Source: Spirulina major PCC 6313
GTDB taxonomy: Bacteria; Cyanobacteriota; Cyanobacteriia; Cyanobacteriales; Spirulinaceae
Reading direction: 5' to 3'
Assembly (NCBI RefSeq): GCF_001890765.1
Contig: NZ_KV878783.1
Location: 4,740,771-4,804,770, forward strand
DNA length: 64,000 bases
Made by a program: the position numbers and the translations under genes. This document shows positions 18,533-26,488 of the stretch, piece after piece; within the stretch, counting starts at the first letter, position 1, and every line of letters starts with the position of its first letter. The notes beneath the pieces are model-generated. The model worked only from the letters and a program-made list of their open reading frames with translations. It was not told the origin of the DNA and made no database searches.

Positions 18533-18892
18533 ATGGCCGGTTTTCTTACCACCCATGTATTAGATACAGCGAATGGTTGTCCTGCGGCGGGGATGGTGAT
18601 CGAATTATGGGCGATCGCACCCGATCGCACCCGACACCACCACGCCACCTTCACCACCAACCGCGACGGGCGCACCGATACCCCCGTTCTCCCCCCCGAA
18701 CACTTTGCGATCGGACAGTATGAATTGATCTTTGCGGTGGCGGATTATTTTCGCGATCGCGCCACCCCCCAAAATGATCCCCCCTTTTTAGACCGCGTGC
18801 CCCTTGCCTTCGGCATTGCCGACCCGACGAGCCATTACCATGTGCCGCTCCTCGTTTCCCCCTGGGCCTACAGCACCTATCGCGGCAGCTAA
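18533..18892 (+). CDS. uraH: 5-hydroxyisourate hydrolase (HIU hydrolase)
   Basis: A 119-aa transthyretin-related protein. It opens with LTTHVLDTANGCPAAGM and closes with the diagnostic YRGS tail. These carry the conserved His, Arg and Tyr of HIU hydrolases and separate them from true transthyretins. The enzyme hydrolyses 5-hydroxyisourate to OHCU in urate breakdown. No urate oxidase or OHCU decarboxylase gene lies beside it. The length is normal for the family. No clear Shine-Dalgarno precedes the start. Confidence 0.93.
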   Translation: MAGFLTTHVLDTANGCPAAGMVIELWAIAPDRTRHHHATFTTNRDGRTDTPVLPPEHFAIGQYELIFAVADYFRDRATPQNDPPFLDRVPLAFGIADPTSHYHVPLLVSPWAYSTYRGS

Positions 18893-19058
18893 CACCCAAG
18901 GGCTGTGGACAACACACCAAATCCCGGCGTTGATGATCGCGATCGGCCTTGCAACCTGGATCATCAACCGTGCAAACCCTGACGCGACCCACCCAACACA
19001 ATCCAACCTCGATCGTTGACTGCGGTAGAATCGTCAACTGTGGAATGAGGAGACGATC

Positions 19059-19430
19059 ATGATTCGAGGGTATTTGCATACGGCGATTGTCGTTCGAGAT
19101 TTGGCCGCAGCACGGCAGTTTTATGAGGGAATTTTAGGGTTAATTCCCGTGGAGCGATCGCTAAACTTCCCCGGCATCTGGTATCAAATTGGCAACAGCC
19201 AACTGCATCTCATGGCCACATCTGCCCCCCAATCTGCCCTAGTCAATGCCGAAAAATGGGGGCGCAATCCCCACATCGCCTTTGCTGTTGACGACATTGC
19301 TGCCCTCAAAACCACCCTCACCGCCCAGCATTATTCCTTCCAAGTCAGCGCGTCCGGGCGAGATGCACTCTTTGTCCGCGACCCCGACGGCAACGTCATT
19401 GAATTAAGTGCTGCTCCATCTTCAACGTAA
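19059..19430 (+). CDS. VOC (glyoxalase/bleomycin-resistance) family protein
   Basis: 123 aa with the paired beta-alpha-beta-beta-beta layout of the vicinal oxygen chelate superfamily. It starts GYLHTAIVVRDLAAARQFYE and contains SQLHLM and VRDPDGNVIEL, which supply likely metal ligands His and Glu. The substrate cannot be deduced. GAGGAG (ATGAGGAGACGATC) precedes the ATG. Confidence 0.85.
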   Translation: MIRGYLHTAIVVRDLAAARQFYEGILGLIPVERSLNFPGIWYQIGNSQLHLMATSAPQSALVNAEKWGRNPHIAFAVDDIAALKTTLTAQHYSFQVSASGRDALFVRDPDGNVIELSAAPSST

Positions 19431-19484
19431 AGGATGCGCAAGAATCCCCGGAGTGAATCCCCCTTAATCGTTGTGCAACCTCAA

Positions 19485-19928
19485 TCAAACCACAAAATTA
19501 TGGTCGTTGCGTTGAATGGTTTGTTGGCTGCGAGCATCGTAATATAGATCTGCCAAGGTAATCTCGTAGAGCACGGCTTTTAGTTTCTCATGGAGACGTT
19601 GCCACAGACTATACGTCACCCAATCTTCTGCTTGATCTTGATCCGGTTGGTGGTGCGGCAGGGGATTGATCGTCTCTCCGACGGCGGCTAAGATTTGTCC
19701 CAATGAAATTTGAGTGGGTTTGTGGGCTAGGCAATAGCCCCCATGGGCCCCTCGAACGGAATAGACTAACCCCGCTCGGCGCAGTTCGATCAGCAGTTTC
19801 TCTAAATAGGGAGCGGAGATCCCTTGGCGTTGGGCGATCGCATTAACCGAAGCGGGTTTATGGGTCGGCTGTAAGCTTAGATCAAGCAATGCTTTAACGC
19901 TGTAATGAGCACGAGTTGTCAGTTTCAT
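19485..19928 (-). CDS. Rrf2 family transcriptional regulator
   Basis: 147 aa starting MKLTTRAHYSVKALLDL, a normal Rrf2 N-terminus. The winged helix includes ISAPYLEKLLIELRRAGLVYS and the wing VRGAHGGYCLA. The region that holds three cysteines in IscR and NsrR has none here (INPLPHHQPDQDQAEDW), so it should not bind an Fe-S cluster in the IscR way; CymR-type sensing through a partner or ligand is possible. The frame extends to 19976, but the ATG at 19928 matches the family start. It is divergent from the cyAbrB gene. Confidence 0.88.
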   Translation of the reverse strand: MKLTTRAHYSVKALLDLSLQPTHKPASVNAIAQRQGISAPYLEKLLIELRRAGLVYSVRGAHGGYCLAHKPTQISLGQILAAVGETINPLPHHQPDQDQAEDWVTYSLWQRLHEKLKAVLYEITLADLYYDARSQQTIQRNDHNFVV

Positions 19929-20104
19929 TGTTACTAAATTAACTATGCTTATGAGGATTGTTGTTGAGCCAATCAAGAAAGAATAGAGATCGAAGCCGAC
20001 AACTCCGCTTAAATTAGTGGAAACTTGATTGACTAACTATGATAGATTGTAGTTTGATGGGTTTATTAAAACTAAATTCTCAAATAACACCATTGTCCTT
20101 ATTG

Positions 20105-20144
20105 GGTATCATTCACTGATGGAGCCAGCCTCAGTGACGATACC
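20105..20144 (+). promoter_or_regulatory. Hairpin in cyAbrB leader region
   Basis: GGTATC-ATTCACTGA (20105-20119) pairs with TCAGTGA-CGATACC (20131-20144) with a single bulge, about 34 bases before the cyAbrB start. It could be a leader hairpin or a dimeric operator for this or the divergent Rrf2 gene. Confidence 0.4.
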
Positions 20145-20177
20145 TAAAGGTTGTCGTCGAATTATCACGAGACATTA

Positions 20178-20573
20178 ATGAGCAAAAAGACTATTCCCAC
20201 CCCCCTGACGGGCGAAGAGCTTGTCAAAAAAGTCAAGGAACTCGGAAACTCTAGTAAAGATGAAAAGGCGAAAGCCTGCGGTTACTATACGCTCACCAAA
20301 AACGGGGTTGAGCGTGTCAACATGATGAAATTCCTCAAGGCCTTAATTACGGCTGAGGGAATTGTGTTAGATGGCGCTGGTAATGGTAACGGTCGTGGTG
20401 GACGGTCTGCAAGTTACCGAATTACCGTTCAGTCCAACGGCAATTTGTTAATTGGTTCGGCCTACACAAAGAAAATGGGGCTTGAACCCGGTGATGAGTT
20501 TGAAATCACCCTCGGTCGAAAACATATTCATCTCAAGCAAGTCAACGGTGGCGCTTTCGATGAAGAAGAATAA
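20178..20573 (+). CDS. cyAbrB-family transcriptional regulator
   Basis: 131 aa. The N-terminal half (PLTGEELVKKVKELGNSSKD, then ACGYYTLTKNG) is the conserved cyanobacterial AbrB domain. The C-terminal half carries the AbrB-like beta fold (GNLLIGSAYTKKMGLEPGDE, then LGRKHIHL). cyAbrB proteins are abundant DNA-binding regulators of carbon and nitrogen balance and hydrogenase genes. I cannot decide between clade A and clade B. The frame opens at 20151, but ATG 20178 gives the usual N-terminus. A strong terminator follows. Confidence 0.9.
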   Translation: MSKKTIPTPLTGEELVKKVKELGNSSKDEKAKACGYYTLTKNGVERVNMMKFLKALITAEGIVLDGAGNGNGRGGRSASYRITVQSNGNLLIGSAYTKKMGLEPGDEFEITLGRKHIHLKQVNGGAFDEEE

Positions 20574-20634
20574 GCTCCTCTAGCAGTCTGTCATCATCAT
20601 CTATTATTCCAGGATCAATGCTGCTTCTGAATCC

Positions 20635-20663
20635 GTAAAGTGTTAAGTCGCTTAACACTTTAC
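20635..20663. repeat. Perfect 13-bp hairpin downstream of cyAbrB
   Basis: GTAAAGTGTTAAG (20635-20647) and CTTAACACTTTAC (20651-20663) pair perfectly around TCG. There is no T-run, so it may stabilise the transcript 3' end or be a protein site. The proper terminator follows about ten bases later. Confidence 0.6.
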
Positions 20664-20672
20664 AGCATTAGT

Positions 20673-20722
20673 AAATCACATTAAGTTAACGAACTGTTTG
20701 TTGACCTAATGTGATTTTTTTT
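20673..20722 (+). terminator. Rho-independent terminator of cyAbrB gene
   Basis: AAATCACATTA (20673-20683) pairs with TAATGTGATTT (20707-20717) and runs into eight T residues (20715-20722). The inner loop also has weak pairing GTTAAC/GTTGAC. Confidence 0.8.
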
Positions 20723-20848
20723 GAGGGAGTGAATCGGGACTGGGGAACCATCGGGGACATTCTGGGCATCGCACCGGGTCTGGGAAGGCAGACAAATGCC
20801 CGACGGGGCTGCCATGATGGAAGATGATGCAGGCAGGAGAAGGACAGG

Positions 20849-21631
20849 ATGACCCCACAAGCGTTTTCGACCGTGTACGGGCCGGTGCGATCGTGGCGAT
20901 ACGGGCGATCGCTCGGCATTGATCCCATTGGTACGGTGTCCACTTGTTCGTTTAATTGTGTCTATTGCCAATTGGGTTGTATTGAGCACCTCACCCCCAC
21001 GCGCTCGGTCTATGTGTCCACGGCTCGGATTGTTGATGATCTCCGCGCTGTGGATCGCGAGGGGGTGGATATTGTCACCCTAAGCGGCAGCGGTGAACCG
21101 ACGTTGGCGTTAAATGTGGGTGAAATTTTACAGGCGGTACGCGACCGGATCGGGCGACCGAGTTTGGTGCTTACGAATGGGACGCTGTTGGGTGATGCGG
21201 CGGTGATCCAGGATTTGGCGGCGGCGGATCGGGTGGCGGTGAAGTTGGATGCTTGGACGGATGGGGCGTTGCGCCGGATTAATCGACCGGTGGCGGGGTT
21301 GACGGCGGCGGATCTATGGGCGGGGATCTGTCGGTTTCGCCAGGCTTACCCAGGGCAGTTTGAACTGCAAACGATGGTGCTGCGGCCCTGGTCGGCGCAA
21401 CAACAGGCTGATTACATCGCTAAACTTCAGCACTTACAGCCCACGGTGGTCTATTTGAATACGCCGTCTCGGCCGAAACCCCGCGAGCGATCGCTCGCGG
21501 GGCGGGGTAATGAGGGGGGCGATCGCACCCCTGCCCAGCACTTCCATTGTGTCGATGGCGAGACCCTGGCCGCCCTCGCTGAGACCCTCACCACCGCGAC
21601 CCAAATTCCCGTAAGATGGAAATCCCCTTGA
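20849..21631 (+). CDS. Radical SAM protein (COG0731-like)
   Basis: A 260-aa radical SAM enzyme. The 4Fe-4S ligands are the CxxxCxxC in STCSFNCVYCQLG, and VTLSGSGEPTL is the GGE-type SAM motif. The N-terminus YGPVRSWRYGRSLGIDP is typical of a group often annotated as wyosine-synthase-like, but bacteria lack wyosine, so the reaction is unknown. A low-complexity insert near residues 210-225 is encoded around a 24-base perfect palindrome centred on HIP1. A purine-rich AGGAGAAGGACAGG precedes the start. recR follows after 68 bases on the same strand. Confidence 0.85.
   Translation: MTPQAFSTVYGPVRSWRYGRSLGIDPIGTVSTCSFNCVYCQLGCIEHLTPTRSVYVSTARIVDDLRAVDREGVDIVTLSGSGEPTLALNVGEILQAVRDRIGRPSLVLTNGTLLGDAAVIQDLAAADRVAVKLDAWTDGALRRINRPVAGLTAADLWAGICRFRQAYPGQFELQTMVLRPWSAQQQADYIAKLQHLQPTVVYLNTPSRPKPRERSLAGRGNEGGDRTPAQHFHCVDGETLAALAETLTTATQIPVRWKSP
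21479..21502. repeat. 24-bp perfect palindrome centred on GCGATCGC, in coding sequence
   Basis: The 20-base core CCGCGAGCGATCGCTCGCGG (21481-21500) is extended by two more C/G pairs. It lies in frame in the radical SAM gene and encodes a charged loop (PRERSLAG). Confidence 0.9.
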
Positions 21632-21699
21632 GCTTGGCCCCATCCGGAGGCTTGGCTGTTGCTGAACGGACGTATTCCCCGACCGAAAGGAGTTAAACC

Positions 21700-22293
21700 A
21701 TTTATACGCCTCCCCTTGCCCGGTTAATTGAACAGTTACAAAAACTGCCCAGCGTTGGCCCCAAGACGGCCCAACGTCTCGCCTTGCATATTCTCAAACG
21801 GCCAGCGGCAGAGGCGGAGGAGTTGGCGGCGGCGATCGTCAATGCCCGCCATCAGGTGGGCCTGTGCCAAACCTGTTTTCATCTGTCGGCGGAGCCGGTT
21901 TGTTCGATTTGTAGCGATCGCACCCGTGACCCCCATACCCTCTGCGTCGTCGCCGATTCCCGCGATGTGATTGCCCTCGAAAAAACCCGCGAATATCGGG
22001 GCCGCTACCATGTCCTCGGCGGCGTGATTTCCCCCATGGACGGCATCGGCCCCGATCAACTCAGCATCCAACCCCTGATCCGTCGCGCCAGCAAAGCCGA
22101 CATCACCGAAATCATCCTCGCCATTAGCCCCAGCGTCGAAGGCGAAACCACCACTCTCTACATCAGCCAACTGGTGAAACCCTTCGTCAAAGTCACCCAA
22201 ATCGCCTTTGGGCTGCCCATGGGGGGTGACCTGGAATATGCCGACGAAGTGACCCTAGCGCGAGCCTTAGAAGGACGACGCGAACTTCTTTAA
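21700..22293 (+). CDS. recR: Recombination mediator RecR, apparent ATT start
   Basis: RecR acts with RecO/RecF to load RecA at gaps. From 21700 the frame reads [20 protein letters not shown], the family N-terminus with its helix-hairpin-helix. A four-cysteine zinc motif follows ([16 protein letters not shown]) and then a Toprim domain ([16 protein letters not shown]). The usual M is replaced by ATT at 21700-21702, and a stop (TAA, 21694-21696) lies just upstream in frame. AAAGGAG (21686-21692) is correctly spaced for that ATT. The first ordinary start codon downstream, TTG 21784, would remove 28 residues including the HhH motif. I therefore take 197 aa from ATT as the real gene. Confidence 0.9.
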   Translation: MYTPPLARLIEQLQKLPSVGPKTAQRLALHILKRPAAEAEELAAAIVNARHQVGLCQTCFHLSAEPVCSICSDRTRDPHTLCVVADSRDVIALEKTREYRGRYHVLGGVISPMDGIGPDQLSIQPLIRRASKADITEIILAISPSVEGETTTLYISQLVKPFVKVTQIAFGLPMGGDLEYADEVTLARALEGRRELL

Positions 22294-22392
22294 ATCAACT
22301 CCTCCCCCATCTTCCTGTGAACAGGCTGCCAAATATGTCAAGGTGAGAGCGTAACCCTTAACTATCAATCCATATCCCGGAGGTCTAGCACC

Positions 22393-22974
22393 ATGGCGAT
22401 CGCTACGTCTGAACCTAAAACCTACACCGCCGAAGCCTATCTCGCATTAGAAGTAGCATCCGAACACCGTAATGAATATCGCGATGGAAACATTATTCCC
22501 ATGACCGGTGGAACCCCTACTCACAACGAATTGAACGCCATGTTGATTTTTCTGTTGAAATCGGCATTACGCAAACAGCCCTACTGTATTTTTGTGACCG
22601 ATCAGCGGTTGTGGATTCCAGACAAAAATATCTACACCTATCCCGACACCATGGTGACCCCGCGTCCGGTGGAATTGAAACCGGGTCGCACGGATACGGT
22701 GGTGAATCCGATTGTAGTGGCGGAAGTGTTGTCACCCTCTACGCAACAGTACGATCGCGCCGAAAAATTCGCGGCCTATCGCACCATTCCCAGCATCCAG
22801 GACTATCTCCTCATTGCCCAAGATCAACCCCAGGTTGAACAATATGTGAAACAAACGGCAAAGGAATGGTTATACATTGATCACCAGGGCACAAACGCAA
22901 CAATGACCCTGCGATCGCTCAATGTGGAGATTGCCTTAGCGGATTTGTATGAGGCGATTTTTCCACGGGATTAA
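22393..22974 (+). CDS. Uma2 family (DUF820) PD-(D/E)XK-like protein
   Basis: 193 aa with the restriction-endonuclease-like fold of Uma2: EHRNEYRDGNIIPMTGGTPTHN, RLWIPDKNIYTYPDTMV (the Asp of the active site) and NPIVVAEVLSPSTQQYDRAEK (the ExxS-type strand and helix). Cyanobacteria carry many Uma2 copies. They are often linked to small mobile elements, and their physiological role is not established. GGAGG precedes the ATG. It converges on the PD40 lipoprotein gene. Confidence 0.88.
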   Translation: MAIATSEPKTYTAEAYLALEVASEHRNEYRDGNIIPMTGGTPTHNELNAMLIFLLKSALRKQPYCIFVTDQRLWIPDKNIYTYPDTMVTPRPVELKPGRTDTVVNPIVVAEVLSPSTQQYDRAEKFAAYRTIPSIQDYLLIAQDQPQVEQYVKQTAKEWLYIDHQGTNATMTLRSLNVEIALADLYEAIFPRD

Positions 22975-23043
22975 TCGCCTAAACAGGCGGCGGAGCCACC
23001 TATGGACATGGCCCGGCAGAGCCAGGTCACGAGGATCAAGGAT

Positions 23044-23577
23044 TCAATTTTGGGGTGGGAGTGAGGCGGGGGCTTCAACACCGCGATCGAACACTTCAAT
23101 ATCCCATTGGCCGGTGCGGTTGGTGCTGTAGGCGATGAAACGACCATTGCCGCTGATCGTGGGGTGACGGGCTTCGCCGGGGCGATCGCGGGTGAGGGGT
23201 TCGGCGCGGAGACTTTGGCGATCGTAGAGAAATACATCGGGTTTGCCGTATTGTTCCGACACGTAAACGAGATAGCGACCATCGGCGCTGATGTCGGGTT
23301 GGTCGGTGAAGATGCCCTGTTGATTCAGGCCGGGGAGGGGGATCAGTTGGCGACGTTGGAGATCGTAGAGAAAAACGCGCTGTTGGCCGCGCCGGTCTGA
23401 GGTGAAGACGAGGTATTGACCGCTGTAGGAGAGGCGGGGCTGTTGATCGGCGGCGCGACTGTTGAGGGTGGCTCCAAAGGGGACGGGCGGCGGGGCGATC
23501 GCAGTGCGATCGCGACAACCACTGATCCACAGTATCCCCAGCAAACCCACGCGAAAACCCCCGTTAAGCTTGACCAT
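23044..23577 (-). CDS. TolB-like (PD40) lipoprotein
   Basis: 177 aa. A lipoprotein signal ends at the lipobox (GILWISGC, Cys about 21). Three PD40 beta-propeller units follow: QPRLSYSGQYLVFTSDR, QPDISADGRYLVYVSEQ and HPTISGNGRFIAYSTNR. This resembles the TolB propeller but has only about three blades, so it may pair or be a fragment-like member of the family. Its start overlaps the end of the pedR-like gene by 14 bases, so the two are probably translated together. Confidence 0.85.
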   Translation of the reverse strand: MVKLNGGFRVGLLGILWISGCRDRTAIAPPPVPFGATLNSRAADQQPRLSYSGQYLVFTSDRRGQQRVFLYDLQRRQLIPLPGLNQQGIFTDQPDISADGRYLVYVSEQYGKPDVFLYDRQSLRAEPLTRDRPGEARHPTISGNGRFIAYSTNRTGQWDIEVFDRGVEAPASLPPQN

Positions 23578-23842
23578 TCACCGACTGCGATGTGGGCAAA
23601 ACACAACAATTCACCTCATCTAAACAGACCTTGCCCCATTGCAACGCCCAGCGCACCAAGGCAACGCGATTGCCCATCGCTGTTTTGGTCAAAATATTAC
23701 TGATATGGTTGTCTACCGTTCGTTTACTGATCGCGAGTTTTTCCGCAATATCTTGATTGGTCAGCCCATTGGCGACCAGTTCAATGATTTGCACTTCCCG
23801 CTCAGATAATGTTATGGGAGTGGAAGGGTGAGACTCTGTCAT
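23564..23842 (-). CDS. pedR: Small LuxR-type regulator, PedR-like
   Basis: 92 aa, almost only a LuxR-type HTH: LSEREVQIIELVANGLTNQD, then IAEKLAISKRTVDNHISNIL. A tail WALQWGKVCLDEVNCCVLP follows. Size, HTH and the cysteine-bearing tail match PedR, the cyanobacterial regulator whose activity follows photosynthetic electron transport through thioredoxin. The cysteines near 73 and 79-80 are candidates for the redox switch. It lacks a receiver domain. It overlaps the PD40 lipoprotein gene. The assignment rests on remembered family features, not on a search. Confidence 0.75.
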   Translation of the reverse strand: MTESHPSTPITLSEREVQIIELVANGLTNQDIAEKLAISKRTVDNHISNILTKTAMGNRVALVRWALQWGKVCLDEVNCCVLPTSQSVNGQA

Positions 23843-23900
23843 GAAAATGTTCCTAAATAGTGATTTTTACTTACTCTATCTTAAGTGTTGCCAGAGGACT

Positions 23901-23930
23901 CCCGTTATACCGACGACAGGAGGTTAACGG
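23901..23930 (+). repeat. Left-end hairpin of second TnpB element
   Basis: CCCGTTATACCGACGACAGG and the following AGGTTAACGG form a hairpin (CCGTTA/TAACGG). The segment closely resembles the right-end segment at 25292-25320 in the same orientation, which argues that both are element ends. Confidence 0.6.
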
Positions 23931-24039
23931 TGAGATGAATGGAAACCCCCAACGAAACCGACCAACGGGAGACAGCTTACACAAATCGACATATTGTGTA
24001 GATTGAGCTAAAGTCAGAGAAGTATTAGCAGTGGAACGA

Positions 24040-25311
24040 ATGCTGACCTTGACTTACGAGTACAAGCTCATCCCAGATAGACAGCAAACTGAGGTAATCG
24101 AGCACACCTTGACTGTTTGCCGTTCGGTCTGGAATTATGCGTTGCGTGAGCGTAAAGATTGGTTAGCGTCTCGGAAATCCCCAGTTAACGCTTGTTCATT
24201 AAAACAGGAGTATATTGTCCCGCCTGATGTCCCTTATCCCAATTATCACAATCAAGCCAAAGCCTTAACAAAAGCCAAGCATACCAATGAAATTCTCAAA
24301 TCAGTGAATGCTCAAGTTCTACAGCAAGTGCTAAGAACATTAGATAGGGCATTTGCTGAGATGCAGTCTAAAAAGTTAGGATTTCCTCGCTTTAAGAATA
24401 AGTACAGGATGCGATCGTATGTGTATCCTCAAATGCTAAAAAACTGTGTTAAAGGCAATCAAATTAAGTTGCCCCAATTAGGATGGGTAAAATTCAGAAA
24501 GTCCAGAGCAATACCGGATGGGTTTGCATTAAAACAAGCTCGGATTGTGAGGAGAGCATCAGGCTACTTTGTGATGCTTTCTCTGCAATTCGATGTCAGT
24601 ATTCCTGACGTTCCGTTCCATGGACATCCATTGGGGATTGACTTGGGCTTAGACAAATTCCTGGCGACAAGCGATGGCGAACTTGTGGATAGACCAAGAT
24701 TCTTAAACCCGCTACAACGCAAGCGGAAGTTGCTGCAACGTAGATTAAGGAATAAGCAGAAAGGGTCTAACAATAGACACAAGTTAAACCAAAAAATAGC
24801 GAGATTAAATCAACGAATTTCTGACACTCGTAAAGACTGGCATTTTAAGTTAGCTCATCACCTTTGTGATCAATCCCAATCAATATTTATTGAAGATATT
24901 GATTTTAGGGCATGGGGTAGAGGGATGCTTTCTAAGCACTGTCTTGATGCTGGCTTTGGACAGTTTGTCACTATTCTCAAATGGGTGGCATGGAAACGAG
25001 ATGTTTTTCTCTGTGAAGTTGACAAGAACTTTACCTCGCAGATTTGCCCTAATTGTGGTTTTCATACTGGCAAGAAAACCCTTGATGTTAGAGACCATCA
25101 TTGTCCAGACTGTGGCTATCAAACTCATCGAGATGTAGCCGCAGCACAAGTGATCCGAAATCGTGGGGTAGAAGCATATGCGCTAGGGCATAGCGTATCG
25201 GAAAATGCCTGTGGAGATGGTCTGACGGGGGTGGTAACGCCTAGTCCAGAATCTGTGAAGCAGGAAATCTTGAATGTGAATTTAAGAATCCCCCGTTATA
25301 GCGACGTATGA
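24040..25311 (+). CDS. tnpB: TnpB (IS200/IS605 OrfB), apparently intact RNA-guided nuclease
   Basis: About 423 aa. Domains in order: an N-terminal HTH (LTLTYEYKLIPDRQQTEVIE), a wedge-like middle region and a RuvC domain. The acidic residues are D201 (LGIDLGLDKF), E285 (SIFIEDIDF) and D365 (THRDVAAAQVI). A complete zinc ribbon lies between the last two (CPNCG and CPDCG). All parts needed for RNA-guided cutting are present. There is no TnpA, so the element is of the IS1341 type, moved in trans or domesticated. An in-frame GTG at 24031 is an alternative start. The stop lies inside the right-end hairpin. Base composition is more AT-rich than flanking genes and I see no HIP1 site, consistent with recent arrival. 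Confidence 0.93.
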   Translation: MLTLTYEYKLIPDRQQTEVIEHTLTVCRSVWNYALRERKDWLASRKSPVNACSLKQEYIVPPDVPYPNYHNQAKALTKAKHTNEILKSVNAQVLQQVLRTLDRAFAEMQSKKLGFPRFKNKYRMRSYVYPQMLKNCVKGNQIKLPQLGWVKFRKSRAIPDGFALKQARIVRRASGYFVMLSLQFDVSIPDVPFHGHPLGIDLGLDKFLATSDGELVDRPRFLNPLQRKRKLLQRRLRNKQKGSNNRHKLNQKIARLNQRISDTRKDWHFKLAHHLCDQSQSIFIEDIDFRAWGRGMLSKHCLDAGFGQFVTILKWVAWKRDVFLCEVDKNFTSQICPNCGFHTGKKTLDVRDHHCPDCGYQTHRDVAAAQVIRNRGVEAYALGHSVSENACGDGLTGVVTPSPESVKQEILNVNLRIPRYSDV

Positions 25312-25330
25312 GCTTAACGGGGGGAATGCC
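25170..25330 (+). ncRNA. Candidate omega RNA / right end of second TnpB element
   Basis: A hairpin CCCCCGTTA / TAACGGGGG at 25291-25323 overlaps the tnpB stop and has the position of a known TnpB guide-RNA scaffold end. The 5' end is not visible in sequence; guide bases would follow the right end near 25325-25330. Confidence 0.35.
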
Positions 25331-25408
25331 AATCTAAGGAATGTTGACTGTCTAAATGGTGGTCTCGATTCAGAATGTTGTAGTTTTTATACTTTGCCGA
25401 GTAAAAGT

Positions 25409-26380
25409 ATGGTGCGTGTGATCGGGATTGGCGAATTGCTGTGGGATGCCCTGGCCGTGGAGGCGGGCATCGCGCCTGAGGCGGTGACGCACTGGACAAA
25501 ACAGGTGGGTGGGGCCCCGGCGAATGTGGTGTGGGGTTTGAATCGCTTGGGAACCTCGGCGGCGCTCCTGGGGTGTGTTGGCACCGATGCGGCGGGCCAG
25601 GAGTTACTGCATCGCTATCGGGCGGCAGGGTTTGAGATGACAGGGATGCAGTCTCACCCCACGGCTCCCACTCGTGAGGTGTACGTGGCACGCACGGAAA
25701 TGGGCGATCGCACCTTCGGCGGGTTTGGCGATCGCAATCCCGCCGATTTTGCCGATGCCCAATTAGACGGAAATCAGTTTCCCCTCGCGCTGTTCCAAGC
25801 TGCTGATGTTTTGGTGTTGGGGACGATTGCCCTCGCCTATCCCACCAGTCGGGCGGCCCTGTGGCGGGCCCTGGATTTGGCGGATCAGTATCATTTGCGG
25901 ATTGTGCTAGATGTCAATTGGCGACCGATGTTTTGGCCCGATCCCACCGCTGCCCCGGAGTTAATCGCTGAACTCTGGCCGCGGGTGGATTTTGTCAAAC
26001 TCGCCCAGGAAGAGGCGCACCTCTTTTTCAACACCACCAATCCGGCGGCGATCGCGGAATATTTAGACAGTGTCGAAGGGGTGATGGTTACCCAGGGGGG
26101 TGAAGGCGCGATCGCCTATTGTCTCTCGGAAAATGTCGGCCAGGTTGATCCGTTTGCTGTGCCCGTCGTGGATACCACGGGCGCGGGTGATGGTTTCGTG
26201 GCGGGCTTCGTCCATCAACTTTGTGCCCAAGGGGTGACCAGTTTAGGTGATCCGGACAAAGCGAAAGCGATCGTTACCTATGCCGCTGCGGTCGGAGCGT
26301 TGACGACCCAAAAATTAGGTGCGATCGCCGCCCTCCCCACCGCCAACGATGTCCAAACCTTCCTCCATCGTCACCATTAA
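25409..26380 (+). CDS. PfkB-family carbohydrate kinase (fructokinase-like)
   Basis: About 323 aa. It has VGGAPANVVWGLNRLGT (the substrate-binding GGxxxN motif near the N-terminus) and VVDTTGAGDGFVAGF near the C-terminus, where GAGD carries the catalytic Asp and anion hole. Length and motifs fit fructokinase, phosphorylating fructose with ATP, but other sugars cannot be ruled out. ATG 25409 is chosen over the upstream TTG 25394. It starts about 80 bases past the second TnpB element and is followed by a flavoprotein gene on the same strand. Confidence 0.9.
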   Translation: MVRVIGIGELLWDALAVEAGIAPEAVTHWTKQVGGAPANVVWGLNRLGTSAALLGCVGTDAAGQELLHRYRAAGFEMTGMQSHPTAPTREVYVARTEMGDRTFGGFGDRNPADFADAQLDGNQFPLALFQAADVLVLGTIALAYPTSRAALWRALDLADQYHLRIVLDVNWRPMFWPDPTAAPELIAELWPRVDFVKLAQEEAHLFFNTTNPAAIAEYLDSVEGVMVTQGGEGAIAYCLSENVGQVDPFAVPVVDTTGAGDGFVAGFVHQLCAQGVTSLGDPDKAKAIVTYAAAVGALTTQKLGAIAALPTANDVQTFLHRHH

Positions 26381-26488
26381 CCCCCTCTCAGCAAAGATTC
26401 AGTATCTTTTCAGTTCTTCTGCCGGAATTCCTGACTACACTGACGATCAAAGCGAGCTTACAGATCTGAGCGTTGGGAGGAGAATAGC

